Source: Pascua guehoae
Taxonomy: Eukaryota > Basidiomycota > Tremellomycetes > Trichosporonales > Trichosporonaceae
Length of the DNA stretch: 64,000 bases
Assembly (NCBI GenBank): GCA_001600415.1
Contig: BCJX01000004.1
Location: 639,689 to 703,688 of the forward strand
Direction: 5' to 3'
Of this stretch, positions 46,947-60,552 are shown piece by piece; positions within the stretch are counted from its first letter, which is position 1; every line of letters starts with the position of its first letter. The notes beneath the pieces are model-generated. The model did not search any database. It had not been told where the DNA came from and was given only the letters and a program-made list of their open reading frames with translations. The position numbers and the translations under genes are program-made.

Positions 46947-48582
46947 CTAGGCCGAAGCCGACGACAGCCCGAGTTGCTGCAGGAGCATCTGGTTGTCCTG
47001 CATGTTCTTTAGCCGCTGCTGCTCGTACTCGTTCATCGGGGCCTCTGTGAAAGTCAGCCATTGTCATGGTGTTCGAGGTCATGGTGTTCGAGGTCATGGT
47101 GTTCGAGGACATGGTGTTCGAGGACATGGTGTTCGAGGTCATGGTGTTCGAGGTCATGGTGTTCGAGGTCATGCACTCGAGGGCATGCCATTCGAGGTCA
47201 TACCATTCGAGCTCATGCCCTTCGAGCTCATACCATTCGAGCTCATGCCCTTCGAGCTCATGGCACTCGAGCTCATGGCACTGGAGCTCGCGGCACTGGA
47301 GCTCGCGGCACTCGAGTTCATGGCACTCGGCTCATGGCACTCGGCTCATGGCACTCGGCTCATGGCACCCTCCTCATGGCAACGGAGCGCCTGCCAGTTG
47401 AATCATGGCACTCGAGCGCATGGCATTCGAGCTCATGTACGAGCTGATACCACTCGACCCCACGCCATTCGACCTCACGCCACTCGACCTCACACCATTC
47501 GACCCGCCATGCGACCTCACACCACTCGACCCCGCCGACCAGAACCCACCTTGCGGAACAGCCGGCCTCTTCGCCCGCTCGCGATACTCGGCCACAAAAC
47601 TCGACGCCTCCGGAAACATGCGATACAGCACCGCGCGCTCCATCCAACCCTCCCGTGTCGCCCCCCGCTCGGCCCACTGGACGAGGTACTCTGCCTTGCC
47701 CTTGCTCTTTGTCGTGTACTTGCTCTTCGGGCGCGACTTGTATCCCACCACCGCGAGCAGTTCGGGCTCTGGCCTGTCAGCGCTCACCCTCCTGGGCATC
47801 GTCGGAGGATAGGGATTAGGGGATGACTCACGATGACTCCGCGACCCGCGCTTGTTGCCCTTCCCCTTGCCCCGGGTCTTACCCCCACCCCCGCCCCCGC
47901 CCTCGCCCTCATCCTCACCCCCCGACTCTCCATCGTCGTCCATACGGCGCCGCCTGCGCGCAATCGCTACAGCGGCCCGGACAGTCTCGCGGCTGTTAAA
48001 CTGCATCATGTCATCCTCGGTCGCCCACAACAGCGGGCAGAGCGGGGACGCCTCCAACGCCCGCGTCGCCACGCCGTACCGTACGAGGTACTTTGTCGCG
48101 TCGCGTCCGCGTCCGCGTTGCCGGACGCCCACAATCGTAAACGGTAGTTCTGGCGGTTCAATAATAGCTCAACCTGCACGCAGGCGCGAGGTAGATGGAG
48201 ACGCACCCTGCGAGTCAAACGCGGCCAATGCCTCGGCCGCGCCGCCGACGAGATTCGACCGCGGCTCCCACGTGTCGTCGTCGCCGTCGTAGCCCTCCCA
48301 GCGCACCAGGTAGTGGTGCTCGACGAGCCCGTTGTCGCCCTCGACCGCGTGCAGCGTCCGGCCCATGAGGGCCCGGATGGCGTGCTCTTTCTCTTCCGCG
48401 TGCTGCGCCTTGTTAGTGTGTGTTCAGAAACGTATACAAAGACGTAGATGTCAATGTGAATGTAAACACCAACGCAGAGGCAGAGGCATGCATACCTTGA
48501 TACGCGTGGAGCGGCGGAGAGAGCCCTCGCCAGAGTCGTCGCTGCGTGGAGTGCTGTTGCGGCTCGAGCCGGACGCCGACAT
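46947..48582 (-). CDS. Multi-chromodomain chromatin protein
   Basis: Exons 48582-48496, 48408-48207, a long third exon from 48149, and a last exon about 47049-46947. The first chromodomain is clear: EHHYLVRWEGYDGDDDTWEP followed by RSNLVGGAAEALAAF, with the aromatic cage Y/W/W-type residues. FTIVGVRQRGRGRDATKYLV and AEYLVQWAERGATREGWMER look like two further chromo-like units separated by an Arg/Asp/Gly-rich linker. The last exon encodes APMNEYEQQRLKNMQDNQM and LLQQLGLSSASA, a helical tail common in fungal proteins. The third exon runs into a 15-bp minisatellite; splicing at one of the GTGTGA or GTATCA sites (phase 1) to the acceptor near 47050 would join the last exon in frame. Chromodomains bind methylated histone tails; a heterochromatin role is inferred. 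Confidence 0.75.
47062..47480 (-). repeat. 15-bp minisatellite at the 3' end of the chromodomain gene
   Basis: On the minus strand, units such as ATGAGCTCGAGTGCC, ATGAGCTCGAATGGT and ATGACCTCGAACACC follow each other for about 400 bp, with some 14-bp variants (GAGCCGAGTGCCAT). In one frame they read Met-Ser-Ser-X-X pentapeptides. Most of the array is probably the last intron of the gene. Confidence 0.85.
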
Positions 48583-49361
48583 GTTCGCCTTGAGCGCGGG
48601 ATAGAGGAATAGGGGGGGTGTTGTGGTTACAAAGGGATGGTGATACTTATCGACGATGGATCAAAGCAACTCGAGTCGGTTGGTAGTGGTCAATGGTGCA
48701 CTGCGTATCGACAAAAGCATCAAAGAGTGAACCAACTTTGCTCGACGCGTGACGTGATGGCACACAGTAACCAGGCACACACGGAAACGCGTCGAGTGTG
48801 GAGCGGACATTCCATCAAACTCCGTCGGCACCACTTCAAGCATCAGCCTCAACGTCCATGCAGTCAAGTGTGTATACTGTAGTCTGCTCGAATTACAGCC
48901 CCACCAACACCTCCTCACCCTTCAAAGCCTAGACTCTATACATGCGCATCTAACGGAGCCTATAACTACGAGAAAACAATCACGCCGCCGTACTTTGCCC
49001 AAAGGAGGGCGACGAACAAGTCAATCGAAGTCGAAAAGTGTGGAAGAATGCGCATGCACGCCGAGTCGAATCCACATAGGCATAAGATCAACGAGACAAG
49101 AGACGAGGCAGCGGGGTGTTGGTGGGTGGGGGTGGTGGTGTGGTGGGAGGAGGGGATGCGAGGGTGGGTGCAGGTAGTAGTTGATGGCGGGGGGNGGGGG
49201 NGGGTGGTGTAGGAAACGAGCAATCATTAGGGATGCGATATGACTACTATGCGCCGACCATGCCGTGTGCCTGTGGGCTGTGTTGGTGGATGATGCTGAA
49301 GTTGAAAACGGGTATCAGAGGTGTCGTGATGGCGTCCGTATCGCGGTCATGAAACGGAGCT
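48583..49361. other. Intergenic region with two unresolved bases
   Basis: 779 bp: promoter of the chromodomain gene and 3' flank of eIF4G. N at 49195 and 49201 interrupts a G-rich tract (49185-49205) next to GGTGGTGTGG repeats. No gene seen. Confidence 0.7.
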
Positions 49362-52300
49362 TTAGGCCGAAGCGGCCTTTTCCTCGTCAACCTGTCCCAG
49401 CGCCCTCTCCAACTTCTGCTTGGGCGTGATGCGTGGCTCGCCGTACACCTCAATCTTGGCCGTGAGAGCGTCAATGTCCTCCTGGCCCAGGGCAAGGCTG
49501 CGCACAAGCACGGCAATGGCCTTGAACGCCTGGGGGAAGTCGATCGAGTCGTCGTCGAGCGAAGGCATGCGCGCCTCGAGACTGGTCATTGTTAGCAAAG
49601 GATACCGCAAGGCCAAAACAGTGCAACTTACCCCTTCTTGAGGTCGTCGGTCGTGGCGGCTGATGCCTTGAGCGCCGCAGCCCAGCCCTTTGCGACGACT
49701 TCGGCATCGCGGTACTTTGCGATACGGAAGACGTCCTCGGCAAGCTTTTCAGAGAGGAGACCACGGAATTCTTGAGGAAGGGCATTGTAGTACTCGACAA
49801 TGTCGTCGGGGTTGCGCGATCCACCCTGGTCCTTCTCACCCCACAGCTCCTTGAGGTCGTTGGCAATCTTCTTCTCAGCCGCGTCTGCCGACATTGATGG
49901 TGCCGACTCGGTCTCCTCCTCGCCCTCACCCTCTTCACTCTCGTCATCGCCGTCAGCCTCGAGAGGCTTTGTGCGTGGAGCAAGCTGCAGCTTCTTGCGC
50001 TGCGGCGCAGCCTCGGCAGCCTCGGCCGCGGCGCTGTCACCAGTCTCGTTGAGGATACCAAACATGTTGGACATGTTGGTCGTCGACGAGTGGCGAGACA
50101 GAGGAGGCGTGCTGCCAGCAGCGCTGCCCTTCTTGTTGCGAGAGGCAAAGATGCCAGAGGGGCCAAAGGTAGGGTTGCTGGGGAGACCCGCAGAGCTGAC
50201 GCCGCGTCCGAGGTTGGAAAAGTCGGTGGGGCGCTGAGGAGGACGCGAGCTGGCAGCGACAGACTGCCACTCTCCTGGCTGGGGAGCGTCGCGGCGCGAG
50301 TGGCCCGCACGCGAACCACCACGAGAGATCGACTCGCGAGCAGCCTGTGCCTTTTCGGCGTTCTCGCGGGCGGCCATCTGGTGAATCTGGGCAATCGTTG
50401 TTGGCACAGACTCCTTGCGCGACTGCCACCGGTTCTTGCGCAGGTCGATAACGTCCTAAAATGGGTTAGCGCAACGGGCCCGATCGATACCTTTGCTCTA
50501 GCAACTTACCATAATCATAAACTTGATACGCGACGAAACATTCTCCATCTTGGTGAGAGCGTCGAGGCGCTCAAACACGACATCCATTGGCTTGGACGAC
50601 GTGGCCTCGAACTGCTTGCCGACCGTGGTGAGCAGCTTGCAGGTGGACTCGAGGTCCTCCTCATCCGGGTTGTCGACGTTGCCCAAAAGGCGGACAAGGC
50701 ATTCGCGAATGACACTCTTGGAAAGCATCTCGAGCTTGTAGAGCTCACCAATGAGCTGGATGAGACCAAGACCACGACGCTTGGCCTTTTGGGCAGCATA
50801 GTACTCGTCGCTCATCATCGTTGGCTCATCAGAGCCAGACTCCTTGTTGGCCTCCATCTTGGCCGCGTCCTCGGCGCTCTTGGCCGTTGCCAACAAGGCC
50901 GCCTCCTCACGAGCCTTCCAGCCGGCCTCAAAGTCGGCCTGGCAACGTCCAAGCAGGTACTTGCGGAAGAGGCTACCACCCGACACAGACTTGCCGTCAA
51001 TGACCTCTGTAACAGCAGGGTCGAGGCGGTCGAGCAAGAGACGACAGAGCTTGGCGTACATTGCCGACCAGTGCGCCTCGTCGGTCGACTTTTCAAACAC
51101 GAGCTTGATAACGAGCTTCAAGGTCATGCCGTCAGTCTCGTCACGAGACTTGTTGGCCCATTCGAGAATCTGCGACGAAATCGAGTCAAACTTCTCCTCG
51201 GTAAGCTTGTTGAGCAGTGCCTTGACCTTGCGTTCAATGAAAACGGGCGACTTTTCGTCAGAGCCGGCAGAGCGGGCGTTGACCCAAGCGTTGGCGGTGA
51301 CGGCCAGAGGCGCAACGTCCGGGTCGTGGGCAGGGGGAGGAGGAGCGCGCCGTTGGCCACGGTTGCTGCTGCGGTTGGCGTTGCGGGGTCCCAGATTTGG
51401 GAGACCGTGCATGGGGGGCATAGAGCCACCCGAGCTTCCAACGCGCGCCATGCCTGGGCCAGAACTCATACGCAGAGACCGGTTGTAACGGTCCTGGCTC
51501 GTGGTGCCGCTAGTGGTAAACGAACCCATCATCTGGCCGCTACCGAACTGACTCCTGGTCGGCATGTTGAGGGCGCTGGGGTTGCGGCTCGTGCCGGGGG
51601 TCGAACGAATGCGGCCACCACCGCGGCCAAACCCGCTGTCGGCACTACCGGCCTCGAGACCAATCTCCTCGAGAGGTGGAAGGCTGTCAGGCTTGGCCTT
51701 GCACACCTCCATAAACTGCATGAGGAAGTCGCGGTCGTAACGGAACTTGCCAGGCTCGCTCTTCTCGTTGAGGTTGGCGTTCATGGGCTTGACCGACGCA
51801 GGATACTCGACAGCGGTAATGTCCTCGATGGCCTTGGCCTTTGAGAGGGCCGAGGGAGTGTTGGAAGCGGAGCCAGAGCCCGACGCCGTGGCACCCTTGA
51901 TGTCAAGGGCCGAGGGAGTGGGGCGGCGGCTGCCGTTGATGGCGCCGACCGGCTTGGCCGGGAGACCAGCAGCGGCAAGGGCAGGGGAAGCAAGAGGGGA
52001 AGCAGCGGCAGACGTAGACGGCGTAAGGAGCGCCTGGCGAAGCTCCTCAACCTTGTCGATGGGGGTAGAAGCAGGCTCGGGAGTCTTGGGGGCCTCCTTG
52101 GCCTTGCTGGCCTGCTCCTCCGCCGCAGCCTTGGCCGCCTTCGAAGCCTCCTCGTCGGCAGCCTTCTTGGCCTCTTCCTCTGCCTTGGCCTCGGCGTCGG
52201 CCTTTGCCTTTTCAGCATCCTGCTTTGCCTTCTCGGCCTGAGTCGTTAGCACACTATCAAACACTATCATGGTGATGAGCCTCACCTTTTCGGCATCCTC

Positions 52301-54170
52301 CTTCTCCTGAGCCGCCTTCTTCTCCTCCTCGTCCTTTGCCTTGCGCTCGGCCTCCTCCTTTGCCTGGCGCTCGGCATCCTCCTTGGCACGGCGCTCCTGG
52401 CGCTCCTTGCGCTCACGCTCCTCCTTCTCGTCCTCTTCCTTCCTCTTCTTGCGCTTTTCCTCCTCGGCCAGACGGGCCTTCTTCTGCTCCTCCGACTCGA
52501 GACGAACAATCACAGGAAGAGTGGGCAGCTTCTTCTTGGGAGGCTCGTCGCCAGATGCGGCAGTCTCGGGAGTAGCAACGCCGCTGGTCGACGACGAAGT
52601 GGGGCCCTTTGCCGCAGCAGCAGCCTCGGCAAGGTTGAGCGATGTACCATCAGGACGCGAAATTTTAATCGTCTGCTTGGTACGCGCTGGGAACGAGGCG
52701 GAACCAGCAGACATTGAGCCGCCGGGTGTAAAGGTGGGGGCACCCGCAGAGAGCGAGCCTGGCGTCTGGGGACCCTGGGAACCGGGAGTGTGCGGGGTAA
52801 AGGGCGTACCCGGCTGAAGAGGGCGCGAGGGCGTGGTGGGCATAGGCGAGCTGTTGGAAGGCGTGGGCGCGTGGCCACCAACAAGGCTCTGCGGACGGCT
52901 GGGAGGAGTGGGCATCGGGCTGCCACCGGCGCTGCCAGGAAGAGTCGCGCTGGGTGGTGCCGGCGACGGCTGGAGCTGCGCTTGCGCAGACCGAGGCGAA
53001 AGAGGAATGTTGGACGGGTGCTGTTGAGCGTGTTGAGGAACCCACTGCTGGGGCATGCCGTAGCCCTGTTCGTAAGGGTTGTACTACAAGGGTTAGAGAC
53101 AAGTGAACAGAAGAGGTCGGTCGTGTCTTCTTTTTTCTTTTAAAACTCACGTAGTAAGGAGCCTGGCCGGGGTACATCATGCCCGGGTACGCCTGGTGTT
53201 GCATGCCACCGTAGTTGATGTTCTGCTGCATCATCGGACGCGGGACCATGGGTCCATTGACGCCCGAAGGCCGGACGGGCGGCTGGTTGCCACCGGCCAT
53301 TTGCTGCTGGGGAACACGGAAGCCCTGCGGCGTGTTGGGCATCTGACCGCCAAACTGGGGTGGCTGGGCGTGGCCCATCACAGGCGAGCGGGGCTGACCC
53401 GGGGGAGGGCGGACGTGCTGCTGGCTGGGCATGCCGGCCATCTGCTGCTGGTAGGGGTTGGGGCCCTTGCCCGCAAAGAGCGAGTGGACATCTAGCTGCT
53501 TCTGGGGGTGGCCCGGGGTGGTGGGGTTTGCGCCACCGCTGGTGCGGCGGGGTGGGCGAATCATCGAAGCACCGGCTGCGGTTGTCTCGGCATCAATGGA
53601 GCCAAACGACTTTACAGCGTCGGCAAGGTGGCCACCGGTCGTGGACGGCGCGGCGGGGGATGAGGACAACAGCGTGTTTGGCGAGTCGACTGTCCCAAAG
53701 GCGAGGTTGCCTGTGAAACGGTGGTCAGTAAAAGGGTGTGTTGAGAGGGTGGTGATGCGAATGGAGGTTTGAGATGTTGAGATGTGGGGAGATGTGGGGG
53801 ATGGGTGATGCGAGGTGCGGGGGATGAGGGATGGGTGGTGTGTTTGGCGTGGTACAGCGTGATGGTGTCGGTGTGGTGGGATATGATGAGATGAGATGGA
53901 TGGCAAAGCAAAGTGTGATGGAGATGGGGATTGAGATGATGGTACTGGGGAGAGCGAGAGAGAGAGAGAGAGAGAGATAGGTGGCAAACACTCACCGCGG
54001 GGAAGAATGTCGCCGTTTCCTCCGACCATCAAACTGCCCTTCCTCGAGTTGCCGCCGCCGATGGCGACAGGAGTAGAGGTGGCTGGTTCATTGGCGCTCG
54101 CACCGTTGGGCGGCGGCGGAGGAGTCGAGACAGCTGAAGTCGGCTTGGGCGACGAAGAGGCCTTGCTCAT
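49362..54170 (-). CDS. TIF4631: Translation initiation factor eIF4G
   Basis: ATG 54170 (MSKASSSPKPTSAVSTP), stop TAA 49362-49364; six exons, about 1,430 aa. The N-terminus is Pro/Gln/Gly-rich, followed by a Lys/Glu/Ala-rich charged helix (about 52100-52500). RYDRDFLMQFMEVC is the eIF4E-binding site (YxxxxL-phi). The MIF4G domain starts around KVKALLNKLTEEKFDSISSQ and continues to the exon ending in SRIKFMIM. Pro/Ser-rich C-terminal segments end with ALTAKIEVYGEPRI. eIF4G bridges cap-bound eIF4E, eIF4A and the 40S-bound eIF3. The first intron (about 290 nt, 53711-54000) holds a GA microsatellite and GGGATG-type repeats, while the others are 46-64 nt. Confidence 0.95.
53950..53980 (+). repeat. 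(GA)n microsatellite in the first eIF4G intron
   Basis: AGAGCGAGAGAGAGAGAGAG and further GA units lie just inside the donor site of the first intron. Confidence 0.9.
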
Positions 54171-56373
54171 TTGCGTGCGAGACCTCGAAAGAGGTTGGGT
54201 GTGTCGGAGCGGGAACGCAGGGACAGAGAGATGGGAGCTCGAGGGGGGAAAAGAGGAGAACAGAACAAGTGTCGAAAGATCAGATGTCCGAGTTTCGAAT
54301 TGTCCTGGCCGCGTGGTCTAACTGCTAGAGCTTTACACAATAAAGTGCACTGCAAAAAGAGTCGGGTTGGGGATGGATGACAAAAGTCGTCCAAATGCAA
54401 ATGTGCGCGATCTGGACCTGGGAGCGGGGGGACAGACGATAGAAGGATCTATCGAGTGATCGGTCCTTGTGCAAGTCGCAGCAGCGGGATGTGCAGCGAT
54501 GACGAGGACAAACTTTTTTCGGCGATACGAACGTGAGGTCGTCGTCGAAAGGGGAGGGGGATGGGGGTGATTGTCGGGGGTGCAAGCCGGGTGACAGAAA
54601 AAAAAAAAAAAGAGTCGGCCAACGGAGTCCAGCGCTTGTGGATAGCGTGGGTCTCGTGCGTGTACCGCTTTTAAAGGGGGGGAGTGGGGGATGAGAGTGG
54701 GGTTTGTAGAGAGGTCGGACACCGGTGTCGAGTGTCCGTGTGGTGATGAGGAAAGAGGCAAATGAGACGAGGGTCCAAAGTCGCCGCCGCCAACCAGTGA
54801 GCGAGAGCCCAGCCAGCTAGCCAGCCAGCCGCCTAGCCCAGTAACCCCAGCCAGGCCAGCCAGCCAAACGTCCCCCCCACCCAGGCAGACCATCCATCCA
54901 TCCATCCAGCCAACCAGCCAGCCAGCCAGTGGCAAGGCAGCACAGCCAGCATGCGGCCAGCATGCAGCCAGCAGCCAGCAGGCCAGCAGCCAGCAGGCCA
55001 GCAGCCAGCAGTTGTCGGATTTTGCATGCGTCTAGCGTACAGTACGGTGGTGGCCTCTAGGCTGTAGGCTGCCTGCCATGCATGGCATGCACCTTGCCAG
55101 GGACGGCCCACACACTTTGTGTCTGCAAAAGCTGCCAACTGTCCAGGGTCCTGGTGTCGTGCAATCCTGCAAGGCCATCCATTCATGGGTCATTTCGTAT
55201 CGGATGCACCCCGTGCATGCGTGCACCCAGTGTCCACTCTGATCCAGCCAGCCACGGCGCCCACGGCATACTACCCTCGCAAGGTTTGCTTGCGTACTGT
55301 AGGGCCAGGGCGGCCCCGTCCCCCGGATCCAAGGGAAGGGAAGGAAAGGGCCTTCCTTCCTTCCTTCCTTTGCTTGGGGTGCGGGTCGTGCCGATCCTGC
55401 CTCACTCTTGTTCTGCATACCAACAGACACACCAGGAAAACGGAACCAAAAGCTAGACAGGGGAAAGGCGTTTACATCACCAGCAAGGTCGCAAGCTCGG
55501 AAGGTTGGCAGCCAGTTGTAATTGTGTATCCCTGGTGCTTGTGCTTTGCCGCCCCCATGGGCCCACACACGACACGAACTCTTGATGCCCACAACGCACA
55601 GACCCCCCCCCCTCACTCTGTTCTCATCTTTGGAAAAATGCAATGTGGCACTCGAGACATCTGATCACTAAAACAAACAGCCATCATGTACTCTTTGCTG
55701 ATTAAGACACTGAAACGGTTGGGTCACGGGTCAGCAGATACGCACAGCGGCGATCAGCAGACCTTTGTAGCATAAGAACTTCATGCTCAAGAATGGGGGA
55801 CCCTGGGCGTTGGCAGGTGCCTTGGGCCTTTGGATAGCTGCAATCGCGTGACATAATGGCGACAAGGGGACACGGCAACCGTATCAACGGGAGTAACAAG
55901 AAATTTTTAATATTTTTTTCCTCCATTTTTCGATTTTGATGGTGCCACACCGGGCCGTACCCGGGGCTATCCATGCACGACGGTAATGCGGGGCTCAAAA
56001 TCGCCACCTGCAGCATGCGGCTACGGCTCCTTGTCGTCGCTGTTAGGCTCGTGGCGGTGGGCAGCTGCAGTGGGGATATGGAGCACGGGGTTGGCTTCGG
56101 GTTCGGGGTCGAGCTGCCGAGTCGGCAGAATTACTTGGTACCCCGTAAAACCGAGCACAGCCCAGCTGCGCCTGCCTTCCTGCCCTGGGCTTCGTCTGTT
56201 TGGCGACGGGCACGAGGAACAGGCACATCGTCATCGGTGGCGAACAATCATGACCTCACCACAGATTGTGTTTTGTCCAGCTCTCGGCACAGCCTGTCCA
56301 CTTCTGGACGCTGGCGCGGCCACCACCACCTGAATGACTGCTAGTACCATGCATGCACACACACTGCCACTGC
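54171..56373. other. 2.2-kb spacer with AGCC and AGCAGCC repeats
   Basis: eIF4G leader on the left (with an A13 run near 54600). It includes AGCC tetranucleotide arrays (54800-54930), a GGCCAGCAGCCAGCA repeat (54955-55012), a TTCC run (55350-55370) and an AT-rich stretch (55900-55930) unusual for this window. No coding region recognised; 55970-56370 is the 3' flank of HEM2. Confidence 0.6.
54800..55012 (+). repeat. AGCC microsatellite followed by 15-bp-like AGCAGCC repeats
   Basis: Stretches of (CCAG)n at 54810-54860 and 54900-54930, then CCAGCAGCCAGCAGG repeated about three times (54965-55010). Confidence 0.85.
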
Positions 56374-58536
<2,163 letters not shown>

Positions 58537-58958
58537 TGTCGTTGTGCTCGAGGTGGGTTTTTGGGAGAGAGCGAGAAACAGAGTGGAACGATACTTATAA
58601 AGCAGGACAAGTCAACGTGGGTGAGTCGAGGGTATGTCACGACTGTGTGGTCTGACGACCTCGCGTCGTTCCATTCCGGCCATGACCGAGCAGTAGTATC
58701 CTCACATGGCTGGCTGATCGGCTGACATAGCTGACATATACATCGGACAGTTTGCCGCATGTGCCGCATGCTGCCGCAGTGGCGTCGCGTAGCGGCCCGT
58801 GCCGATCCGCCCCACGTGGAATTGCATCCGTGTGGATCGTGTGGATCAGTGGCAACCGGAGCAACTGCATGACCATGGCTGCATGGCTGCAAGACATGGC
58901 TTGGCTTGGCTTACAACAGCGACACATAACTCATCTTCATCCTCCGCACTTTGGCACA
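58537..58958. promoter_or_regulatory. Divergent promoter HEM2-YPI1
   Basis: 422 bp between the two start codons. Contains GGCTGATCGGCTGACATAGCTGACATA-like repeated GCTGA units (about 58710-58740) but no clear TATA box for either side. Confidence 0.6.
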
Positions 58959-60301
58959 ATGTCAGAACAGACCGCCCAAGCACAACGGCCCGAGGGCAAC
59001 GGCTCGCGCACAATGACGCTCTCGCCGACGGGCACGGCCGCGGCGTCGGCCACGGCGTCGCCCGCCGAGACGCGCCCCGTGAGCCCGTCCGAGGTGGGCG
59101 TGCTCCGTCTCCGGGGCGGGCCGGTGAGGCAGAACCGCGTCGTGTGGTCCGAGGGCACGATTGATAATGAGGGCATGGGGAAGAAGAAGTCGAAGAGTGG
59201 GGGGGGGGGGGGGCCGGGGCGTTTGGGGGGGGGGGGGGAGCACGGGTTAGGGGAGGTTGGAACAGGGGGTTGGGGATGTCGGAGGTGGGGGTGTGTGGTG
59301 GGCGGTGGTGGGTGGGGGTTGGGGTTGTCGAACTGGGCCGCTGTGGGTGGACAGTGGGGCCTCGGCGGGTTGGAAGGGGTATGCTTGAACATGCGGGTTC
59401 CCGCGTTCGAGCGTCTTCATCGTGGCCGTGGTCGTCATTTGGACTGCAGCGCTGTCGCCCACGTCTTGGAGTCACTGAGACTCCACTCGGCCGGTGCGAG
59501 GTTGGGTACCCGTCAGTCGGGGCGACGGGCTCGTTCTTCGTGTGCTTGGCCATCAAGGCCGTTCACAAGACCCCACCCTCTCATTCCCACATCATAGTGG
59601 CCACTTGAGACTACGCTCCACTATCCCTCCGTCTCCCACAGTATCACGCCTCAAATCTCTTACCCACACCGCCTATCTCTTATCACCCGCCCCTTATCTC
59701 CCCATTACATCGCATCGCTCACACCAGTCTGCTGCATCTACCACAAGCCGCGGCGCTTTGACGAGTCGTCGTCCGAGTCGGAATCGGGATCGGACAGCTG
59801 CTGCAGCGACGGCGACAAGGCGGGGCCGTCGAATGGTGGCGGGGCGGGTTTCCGCTCGCGACAGCCACGTGGTGGCGAGGTCGAGGAGAGTTCAGAGTCG
59901 GATGGCGGTGCGGGGGACGGTGGTGCTAGGTGAGTTGGGTGGGTTGGGTAGCCGGCGGTGGGGCGGAGGGGGTGATGGGGGGGGGGGGGGGGGGTGGTTA
60001 CCAGGGAGGCGAATGGGTCAGAAGCGAGGGCGAATGCGTGGTGGCCATTGCCCGCACTCTCTTCCCAGCACCTTTGCCAGAAACTCCCCAGTTCCTACCT
60101 TCACACCCACTCTTCCCGACACGCACTTCCCGCGACACCCCGTCGCTCACTCCCTGCGACATCCACTAACACCCCAGGCCCGCACGCAGGCCGCGCCGCA
60201 AGCCACACAAGCACGCAAAGCCCAACAAGTACGATGTGCAGCCGAGCGCAGACGGCCCATCCGGCCACTCGCACTCGCACAAGGGAAAGAGCTCTGCATG
60301 A
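58959..60301 (+). CDS. YPI1: Type 1 protein phosphatase inhibitor (PPP1R11/Ypi1 family)
   Basis: Three exons: 58959-59196, 59728-59929 and 60178-60301, coding 187 aa. The core LRLRGGPVRQNRVVWSEGTI then DNEGMGKKKSK joins across the 531-nt intron to ICCIYHKPRRFDESSSESES, which is the family signature (R-V-x-W PP1-docking motif, conserved Cys-Cys). An acidic Ser stretch and a basic His/Lys tail with PNKYDVQPS follow. Ypi1 binds and regulates nuclear PP1 (Glc7) together with Sds22. Intron 1 contains two G runs of about 12 bases near its donor and intron 2 one of about 18. The donor GTGGGG of intron 1 is weak. Confidence 0.92.
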
Positions 60302-60552
60302 GCCGGCGCGTCTAGAGCACCCCATCCCTCCGAGCCAGCCGCGCACGCACCATGTACATACTAGAGCGTCCCGTGTACAAGACAATGATTGCAGGCTAGA
60401 CTGTAACGATATGCACCGTGCCAATGTCTACGGTACCCCCTGCTACCAATGTTGGATGTTGCAACCGGGCCACCAACATAGTCTTGGCGTGTCTCAGATA
60501 CCGTAGTCTAACGCTGTCACATGCGCAATCCGTATTGCTCTATGGTTATCGT
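60302..60552. other. Convergent 3' region YPI1-DHX29-like
   Basis: 251 bp between two stops; no feature recognised. Confidence 0.7.

Noticed and set aside
46768..47172. Minus-strand ORF starting with Met-Thr-Ser-Asn-Thr repeats
   Set aside because: It is the 15-bp minisatellite read as protein in a frame that does not match the conserved last exon of the chromodomain gene.
46993..47826. Plus-strand ORF of Gly-His-Gly-Val-Arg and Phe-Glu-Leu-Met repeats
   Set aside because: Same minisatellite on the opposite strand; low-complexity, and the chromodomain exon explains the rest.
47791..47846. A possible intron in the third chromodomain-gene exon (GTGAGT...GACAG)
   Set aside because: Removing it shifts the downstream chromo-like frame; reading through keeps it, so no intron is called.
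50090..51844. 584-codon plus-strand ORF opposite eIF4G
   Set aside because: Shadow of the eIF4G coding strand; no recognisable domain, and the eIF4G frame explains the region.
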